Source: Opeltia flavorubescens
Taxonomy: Eukaryota > Ascomycota > Lecanoromycetes > Teloschistales > Teloschistaceae
Reading direction: 5' to 3'
DNA length: 64,000 nucleotides
Assembly: GCA_000442125.1 (NCBI GenBank)
Contig: KE546974.1
Coordinates: 434,001-498,000, forward strand
Shown here one piece after another: positions 57,088-64,000 of the stretch (positions within the stretch are counted from its first letter, which is position 1; every line of letters starts with the position of its first letter). A model generated the notes under the pieces. It did not search any database. It saw only the letters and a program-made list of their open reading frames with translations, and was not told where the DNA came from. The position numbers and the translations under genes are program-made.

Positions 57088-59862
57088 ATGGCTGATGATG
57101 AGGTGAGGTCCACCGACAAGATGCGAGCCTCGAGCCAAAGAGATAAGCCCGAGCGCTCCTCGCTATCAAAGAGCTCAGATCGAACGGCGCAAGCTTCGCA
57201 ACGCTCGTTGCCATCGATGGGTAGTCCGGATGACAGCATCCCATCAACCCCATCGTCTCTACAGACACCACAATCTCAAAGACCAAAAGTGGCAATACCC
57301 CGACTACGAAGGCACACAGACGATCCCTTGGCTCCTCCGTCGTCAAGCAGTGCCGAGAATAAGCACAGAGTTAGCCACGCATGCGAGCCTTGTAGACAAC
57401 GTAAAACCAAATGCAGCGGTGAAAGGCCGGTGTGCAAACATTGTGAGGACTTCAAGATCACCTGTGTCTACGCGGACGGCAAGCGTGATCGAACCAAACG
57501 GTATGCTGCCAGCCAAAACGTCTAATGAAGAAGAACTCTAATATTGGGTAGAGAATACAACACAATGGCTGCTCAAGTAGCAGATTACAAAAGGGTTCTC
57601 GAAGATCTCCATGACCGCGTGGGCGAAGCAGACCAACACCTCATTCAAAAGATGTTGCAAAAGGTGGGTCCCTTTGCCTTTCCACGTTGACCGTCGCTGA
57701 TTATCAAGGGGAACCAGGATGTTGTAGCAGAANGCCATGAAGGAAGTGTCAATCAGCCCGTGTCTCCAATGAACTTGCCACCGGACCAATCAGGACCTTC
57801 AAAATTCCTTACCGAACATATTGCGACAGGCCGTACGGGCTCCACTGATTCTGTTGACTGCATCAACGAAGATTTTAATCGCAGCGACATCTCTCGCTCT
57901 ACCGGCTTCATGGGAAAGGTCTCCGAAGTAACATGGATGGGAAAATTGTTGCAGCGGACCTCTGAAAGTGGTGACGACAACGAGAAAATTATTCCCCAAA
58001 TGAGCTTTGGGTTTGGACTGGACATGTTGCACGAGGATGAAGGCAAAAAAAATAAGGAAAAGCGCGTCTTGAGTGACTCATCATATCGCTGCGATGACGT
58101 GCCCTTCGTAGTGCTGGACAATGTCCAAGCCTATGATCTACCCCCTCGAGCTACCGCTGACTCGCTATTCACTTGCTACATGGAGACTGTTCATCCGATG
58201 TTTCCGATCATTGGCAAGACGATCTTCTTGAAGCAGTACCAAGCATTCTATAACAATCCGACTATCAATACGGGAGCAAACTGGTTGTCTATTTTGAACT
58301 TCATTTTCGCCATTGGAGCTCGATACAGTCGCCTTATACGCGCGGAGTGGAGCGGAGCAGTCGATGAACCAGATGTATACTTTTCCCGAGCCTGGCTTCT
58401 TGGCCTGGATGCCGATTNGATATGGACTCAAGCGGAATTGCAGAGGATCCAAATCACGGGTTTGGCAAGCTTCTATTTCATGGCAATGCATCAAATAAAC
58501 AGGTAGCACATGACCCGCTCTTGACTTGACGCAAGCTGATATGGTCGCAGAGCTTTTACCATGAGCGGGATAGCAGTCCGACAAGCCGTCACGCTGGGCC
58601 TTCACTTGCGGAACGAGGATCCGAATCTAACGGATTTTGCGAAGGAGATTCGATATCAGGTCTGGTGGGCCATCGCCTCAATTGAACGTGCCTTGATTAT
58701 AATGGTGGGCCGTCCGACTTGTATCACTACAACTGACTGTTCGGCGCCCCTGCCTATGCCGTTAGAGGAGGAAATGTACATGTCCATGAATCAGTCTTAT
58801 GATGCGGCAGCTGTCCGCCAAGCACGCCGCTTATCAGCAGATGACTCTTTCAGGGACATGTCAAAATCAACCTCCCCTTCGGTATCATCAAAAGCCAGCA
58901 CATGGTCTCAGCGTGAATCCTCCTCCAGTCTTCTTGAGAGAAGTACTATCAGCCCAAACAACGGCTTGTTCTTTCTCTATATCACCAAACTCAAGATCCT
59001 AGATCACGACATACTGAAGCAGCTCTATCGGCCCAGCGTCGTGACACAGTCGTGGGCAAGTGTACAAGGAATCATGCTCAGATTACAGGAAAGACTCGAC
59101 AGATGGCGCTCAGGTTTACCTGCAGTCTTCGATTTCACCAGGATTCAAAGGGATCAGGCATTCAATCGGCAGCGCATGTGCCTCGGCGTCATGTATTACA
59201 GTTCTGTGATCATTACCAAGCGCCCCTGTCTCTGCAAAATTGAAGAAAAGATACCCAATGAATCGAAGAAGGCGAAGGATATAGACCGAGCAAGTGCCGT
59301 CGAATGTGTATATGCGGCGCAGTCTTTGGTAGACTTGCTGCCAGACGAGATCGACCTTGCCAGAATGTATGAGTTTTCGCCATGGTGGAACATGGTGCAT
59401 CATCTCATGCAAGCCGTAACGGCCCTAATGCTCGAGATATCTCTTAATGCTGTTCATTGCCCGGATTCCGCCGATGTCCTCTTCTTGGCTGCACAGAAAG
59501 CCATTGCTTGGCTCCAGAGCATGTCTCTTGATGATTTGGCCGCCGCCCGGGCATGGAGGTTAAGCAGTGAAGCGTTAGGCAGAGTCGCTCCGAGGATTGG
59601 ACGGAGAATCGACGAGCGTCTTACACGATCAGTGCAACCAGGCGAAGACGTCTCGATGCAGGATCTTTTGATGTCTTCCGCAAACTATGACGCCGCTTCA
59701 TCCGCCTACGGTCCAATGACGTTGGACGAGGCAGGCTTTGCCAACTTGCAAGGACAGGCGAGCTGGGAACCTCTCATGTTCACTAGCTACGACAACTACC
59801 TCTTGGGCAGTGACATGTCCAATGTCCAAGTCCCATCCCAGCATCCCAATCAATGGAACTGA
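57088..59862 (+). CDS. Zn2Cys6 fungal-specific transcription factor
   Basis: A nuclear regulator with a binuclear zinc cluster at about residues 99-127: CEPCRQRKTKCSGERPVCKHC then x6-C. A coiled-coil linker spans the first intron (REYNTMAAQVADYKRVLEDLHDRVGEADQHLIQKML). The fungal-specific domain includes DSLFTCYMETVHPMFPIIGKTIFLKQY, LNFIFAIGARYS, MSGIAVRQAVTLGLHLRNED and RYQVWWAIASIERALIIMVGRPTCI. Proposed exons are 57088-57500, 57552-57663, 57718-58502 and 58551-59862, giving 873 residues. Two ambiguous bases fall in coding exons (57733, 58418). The second is in a TNG codon that could be sense or stop, and the surrounding frame argues for sense. Targets are unknown. It is divergent from CAB2. 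Confidence 0.9.
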
Positions 59863-60986
59863 TTCAGTCGCTTTTGAATTTCAGACAGATACGTATGCCG
59901 TAAGACCCAGACACTATTCTGGCCTGGCATTTCCTCCACCAATTCGGCTGGTTTTCGCTAACCCATACTATGATCCTATCACGACGATTGGTTCATAGTG
60001 ATTGCTTCTGAGATGATGGAATAACTTCTCCCGACGTGGAGACTAATATCGATTATGTTATTAGAGGTAGGATCACGTTTGAATCACTTAGGACTTTGAA
60101 TCCTCGCTAATCCATGGCACTGTATAGGATGAGCAACCGAACTCGCTATACAAAATTTCAAGATCCTTCGTGCTCCGAGCTTCAGACACCCAAAAGTTGA
60201 CTGCGAGTTTATGGGCTTTTTGCTCGTCTGAGGGAGAGAGGTGTGTGATTCTGAGTGTTGCTTGATGGAATTGATGGACTCTATGGTCGGAGGATGAATG
60301 AGTGGACAGACAGATTTATATAGCTTTGTGCGGAGAGAAGTATACATTGAAAAGAGTGAAAATTACATTCTTTCACAGACTAGTTCTCCTTGACTAACGT
60401 GAGGATGCGATTGAGCAATGCCTATGAATAGTACTTCCGTGAGAGCTGAACGATAAAGTAAATTCATCGTCGTCTTTAGGAGGCTCGTAAAAACGACATC
60501 AACGTCTCGGTCTATCCCATCCCCTGTGTTTTTGGTTCAAAGAGTCCGAAGATGACTATATCGATAGATCGAGTTTCTCGTAGCCTATGATACATGTGCA
60601 AGATAGCCTGTATAACCAACAAAGAACAATTAATTGATAATGGATCACCTGTAGAGTCTCTCGAGTTAAATTGAAAGCGAGATAGTCTTGGCAACCCCTG
60701 TGTATCCCATCCCGGGTCATGGCATTAGAATCAGGGGCCCCAGAGAGCTCATATCAACTCCCAGGCAAGATTTGGTCTTTGGATTTGCTGGTATAATTTT
60801 GCTGTAGCTATATACCCTCATTCATCATACAGAATCCCTTGTCTAAAACTACATCCAATAAACCTCACTGCTCCTGGATGCAACCCTGTCAACGCCAAAG
60901 AGCTAACGATGCATGCCTATGCACATTTTGTTGTGAAACTCCACACACGCTCTTCTCCCCAATTTTTGACTTTTCCATTGCCTCGA
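59863..60986. other. Intergenic region between convergent genes
   Basis: About 1.1 kb between the second zinc-cluster gene and the end of ATG27. It is AT-rich with short frames only, and no gene is supported. Confidence 0.5.
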
Positions 60987-62186
60987 TCAATCATCCCACT
61001 CTTCATCTAGCTGATCAATCAGCCTATTTTCATCATCTGCTCTTGAACCTCGCCCACCTCGTCCACCCGACGACAGTTGGTTATATCCCTGCCTTCTTGG
61101 AAAGATTCTCGAGCAGGATGATGTAAGGATAATGAAGATGTCTCGAGCCAGAGAGCCGATGGAGGCCCAGACGGTGTAATTTGGGAGTTGGCGCCAACCT
61201 CGCTGGTGCATGACGGTGCGTTGGTAGGCGATGCCGCCGAGGAGGTAGACGGCGAGGAAGATGATGAGGCTGGAGGGAATTGATTAGGTCGTTACTTGCG
61301 GAGAAAGGAGTTTTCTACGGAAGGGTTGGAAGGGAGACATACATCACACCAAAAACACCGCCCGCGCCTAACCCTGTTGGCGGGTCTGTTACGCCTCCAC
61401 AAGCGGACACGGTCTTCGCACGGAAAAAGTAGGCGCATTGATCTGGGCTGGTACCGACGAAGGAAACGTGTGCTTTGCCTTCGGCGAGATTTGGGTCGCA
61501 GGCGAAAGAGATGAGGGTTGATTTTCTTCGCACGTCGTCGCTGTCTTTTGATTCGCCTTTGTGGGAGTTTTTATCATCCTCGTCATCGTCTTCTTTCTTT
61601 TTTTTTTCTTCATCCTCGTCATCGTCGTGATTGAGTTTCCGACGGTCGTGAGTTGACGGCGAATCGCAAGGTGAACCGTTGGTGTAGTTCAGGGACAATT
61701 CTCGGCCACGATAGACCAGCTCGGTCGAGGTTTGACTGTAAAGTTTACCACTGCTTAGCGGAGAATATGCCAGTCACGAAAGATATCACGCAAAGGCAGA
61801 AGCGGAGACAGTGAGTAAGCTTGAATGAGTTAAAACTTCGACACATACCCGATAGAATACGTTTTCCCCTTCCACTCATAAAAAGCACTAATGTTCTTCA
61901 ATAAATTATCTTCAATTCCCACTGCCTTCTCTATCCTTTCAATGACAGGAGCACAGAAATTCAGGGTGAAGTTTGTGCCCAAGTCGTAGCCTTTTGCATG
62001 CCAGCTCTCTGTTCGATCCTCCTTGTGCGCTTTTTGGTGATCTTTTAACGGTTGGACGGCAATGGGTCTTAGATCGTAGTAGAAATTTGAATCAGGCCGG
62101 TAGATGGTACATGGTGAAAGCTTCGAGTCGGCGGCCAGGGCAGGAACAAGGAAGAGAACAGCGAGGGGAAGGGAGATTAGCCGCAT
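60987..62186 (-). CDS. ATG27: Autophagy-related protein 27
   Basis: A type I membrane protein with a mannose-6-phosphate-receptor-like luminal domain that cycles between Golgi, endosome, vacuole and pre-autophagosomal structures and helps move Atg9. The signal peptide is MRLISLPLAVLFLVPALAADS. The luminal part contains paired Cys residues and a low-complexity DDDEDEEKKKK/EDDDEDDK spacer near residues 165-185. The membrane helix is GVFGVI-LIIFLAVYLLGGIAY, followed by QRTVMHQRGWRQLPNY and the conserved end DENRLIDQLDEEWDD. Proposed exons are 62186-61849, 61753-61343 and 61269-60987, giving 343 residues. The C-terminal signature fits fungal Atg27. It is divergent from ERG24. Confidence 0.9.
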
Positions 62187-62459
62187 GGCGTCCAGTATCG
62201 GGAATTCTTCGTCGGATTATCTTGAGATCGCTCGATGTATGTGTGAAATGTGCGATGAGCACCGGTGTACATATTCCATATTGATCAATATCTCTAAGAG
62301 ATCAGTACTTGTAGAAGGAACAACGGCGTTGAAACCGATGCCTGCCGTCGGCGGGCGCTAATTGATTTTAGCGCCCGGCGCGCCGAATTGAACCATCTTC
62401 GTAATGTCATCGAGCTCCCTTTTTGACTCGTTACATCATCTATCGCCATTGGATATCCT
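62187..62459. promoter_or_regulatory. Shared divergent promoter of ATG27 and ERG24
   Basis: Only 273 bp separate the start codons, so control elements are likely shared. The region holds a perfect inverted repeat at 62352-62377 and otherwise no recognised site. Confidence 0.6.
62352..62377. promoter_or_regulatory. Perfect 10-bp inverted repeat, possible operator
   Basis: CGGGCGCTAA (62352-62361) and TTAGCGCCCG (62368-62377) are exact inverted copies separated by six bases, TTGATT. The outer ends form CGG...CCG, which resembles the half-sites of zinc-cluster dimers, though the spacing is long. It is 83 bp upstream of the ERG24 ATG and 166 bp upstream of the ATG27 ATG. Confidence 0.6.
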
Positions 62460-64000
62460 ATGACATCCCGCGGAATGTCTAAAGCTACTGGTAAGTCTGG
62501 GTCGCCAGCGAAGACCCATGGCTATGAATTTGGTGGACCGTAAGGTAAACTCTGCTCCGCCATCTTTTCGCGACGGCTAAATATTGATAGTCCTGTTGTA
62601 TTTATTACATCAATCGCTCTTCCTATCCTATGTTATCTCGCAGCCTTCGCATGTAACGATACATCTGGATGCCCGGTGCCATCAGCTTTGCACCCACGTA
62701 CCCTTACAATCTCGAAGCTAAAATCAGAGGCTGGATGGCCCCAAAATGGTGTCCTGGGTCTTGGGAGCTGGAGAGTTACTGGCTTTGTGTTAGCATACTA
62801 TCTATTCAGCTTGATTTTACAAGCCGCACTGCCGGGTATGGTCGTTCAGGGAGTGCAGCTTAGATCTGGTGGGAGACTGGAGTATAAATTCAACGGTACG
62901 TCCTCCTCAACTGAGCTTAGTGACGCTATGCTGATCGTGTGCAGCCTTTAGCTCTGCAGTAACGGTGGTCGTAATCGCTGCTATTGGCACATATATATAT
63001 GGCACAGAATTCCCACTGTGGACATTTATATGGAACAATTACGTCCAGCTGATCACAGCCAATCTGGGTATCGCATTTTCACTCGCATGCTTCACTTACT
63101 ATAGAAGCTTCTCTGTCAAATCAGGGAATATGCATAAACGTGAGCTAGCAGCTGGCGGGCACACAGGTAACCTCATATACGATTGGTTCATCGGGCGTGA
63201 GCTCAACCCTCGAATCGTGATCCCCGTAATTGGGACTATTGACATTAAAGCCTTTTGTGAACTGCGACCTGGTATGCTGGGATATGTTCTACTGGATCTT
63301 GCGTTTGTTGTCCATCAGTACAAGCAGTACGGATTTATCAGTGACAGTATTCTCCTGATTACCTTGTTCCAAAGCCTTTATGTATTCGACGCGCTTTGGA
63401 TGGAGCCAGCCATTCTATCAACCATGGACATCACTACCGACGGATTTGGCTTTATGTTGGCATTTGGAGATCTAGTCTGGCTTCCTTTTATCTACTCCCT
63501 TCAAGCCCGATATCTCGCAGTCTACCCGGTTAAACTTGGCCTGTACGGCGTCTTTGGCATTCTCGCCGTCCAAGCATTTGGCTACTGGATTTTCCGCTCT
63601 TCCAACAATGAAAAAAATCGATTTCGAACCAACCCCAATGATCCGAGAATTGCTCATTTACAGTATATGGAGACTAAATCAGGGTCCAAGCTGTTGACTT
63701 CGGGCTGGTGGGGGTTTTCTCGACATCCCAATTATCTAGGCGATTGGATCATGGCATGGTCCTACTGCTTGCCCACGGGTATCGCAGGCTATGTGGTCAA
63801 GCATGGGTCGCCTGTGGTAATGTCACAAGGTGACATGGTCGATGGCGAAGGATTCGTCAGTGGAGGATTTCTAAAACAGCAGGTCCTGCAGGGAGAAGCG
63901 AAGGGCTGGGGTATGCTGGTCACCTACTTTTACTTGGTTTACTTTGCAATTCTTCTAATACACCGCGAGATGAGGGACGAGGAAGCCTGCAAACGGAAGT
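62460..64000 (+). CDS. ERG24: Delta(14)-sterol reductase, partial at right edge
   Basis: An ER membrane enzyme of ergosterol synthesis that reduces the C14 double bond after Erg11. The N terminus reads KTHGYEFGGP and continues across an intron to PVVFITSIALPILCYLAAF. Family blocks are GHTGNLIYDWFIGRELNPRI, FCELRPGMLGYVLLDLAFVVHQYKQYG, YVFDALWMEPAILSTMDITTDGFGFMLAFGDLVWLPFIYSLQARYL, FRTNPNDPRIAHLQYMETKSGSKLLTSGWWGFSRHPNYLGDW and the late HREMRDEEACKRK. Proposed exons are 62460-62539, 62591-62895 and 62945 to beyond 64000. About 480 residues are visible, and only roughly the last 15-25 should be missing. The start has two in-frame ATGs (62460, 62475). Motif order separates it from Erg4. Confidence 0.94.

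Noticed and set aside
4763-62186. ATG29 and ATG27 as a functional autophagy cluster
   Set aside because: They are more than 50 kb apart with unrelated genes between; co-occurrence is best taken as chance.
1-64000. Transposons, LTR elements or other virus-like insertions
   Set aside because: No reverse transcriptase, integrase, transposase, capsid-like frame or long terminal repeats were recognised, and genes are closely packed and intact.

Overview
The window is nuclear DNA of a filamentous ascomycete (Pezizomycotina). The evidence is dense coding on both strands, introns mostly of 45-75 nt with GTRNGT/YAG ends, two Zn2Cys6 transcription factors, a DUF4451/Rua1-type regulator, a fungal CorA-like membrane protein, and the filamentous-fungal forms of Atg29 and Atg27. 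The class cannot be fixed by reading alone; nothing argues against Leotiomycetes, but that is weak. No retroelement, DNA transposon, CRISPR array, rRNA or convincing tRNA was seen. Three ambiguous bases (54359, 57733, 58418) indicate a draft assembly.

Layout, left to right. 1-7.5 kb: a partial disordered protein (-), a Ser-rich hypothetical (+), and YAE1 (-) divergent from ATG29 (+). 7.5-11.4 kb: a small Cys-containing ORF and a multi-exon CorA-like membrane protein (-). 12-18 kb: an acetyl-CoA transporter family protein (+), an octamer tandem repeat, and a TPR-DnaJ co-chaperone (-). 18.5-27 kb: a Rua1-like regulator (-), a long empty upstream region, and a BAR-PH-VASt sterol-transfer protein of the SIP3/LAM family (-). 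27-33 kb: KRI1 (+), the ADP/ATP carrier (+) and a hypothetical (+). 33-39 kb: a Zn2Cys6 factor followed by a FRE-type ferric reductase (both +). 39-48 kb: a HOS4-like ankyrin protein (-) divergent from polyprenol reductase DFG10 (+), ALKBH6 (-) divergent from a nucleoside hydrolase (+), and parvulin PIN4 (-). 48.5-54.8 kb: a DUF6536 membrane protein (-), a small signal-anchored protein (-) head-to-head with dynactin p62 (+), and RPS7 (-). 55-60 kb: CAB2 (-) and a second Zn2Cys6 factor (+). 61-64 kb: ATG27 (-) divergent from ERG24 (+, cut by the right edge).

Most genes are housekeeping: ribosome biogenesis and Fe-S delivery to it (KRI1, RPS7, YAE1, PIN4), autophagy (ATG29, ATG27), sterol and lipid handling (ERG24, SIP3/LAM, DFG10), CoA and acetyl-CoA (CAB2, acetyl-CoA transporter) and mitochondrial exchange (AAC). 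There is no secondary-metabolite, effector or defence cluster. The functional adjacencies that can be argued are promoter-sharing divergent pairs and the Zn2Cys6/ferric-reductase neighbours.

Exon structures below were built by hand from splice signals. For every multi-exon gene with both ends in the window, exon lengths were checked to sum to a multiple of three. The most unusual features are very small exons (8 nt in the nucleoside hydrolase, 14 nt in ATG29, 18 and 24 nt in the CorA-like gene), a long nested fold-back upstream of CAB2, a perfect 10-bp inverted repeat in the ATG27/ERG24 promoter, and start codons about 34 bp apart between dynactin p62 and a small orphan gene.
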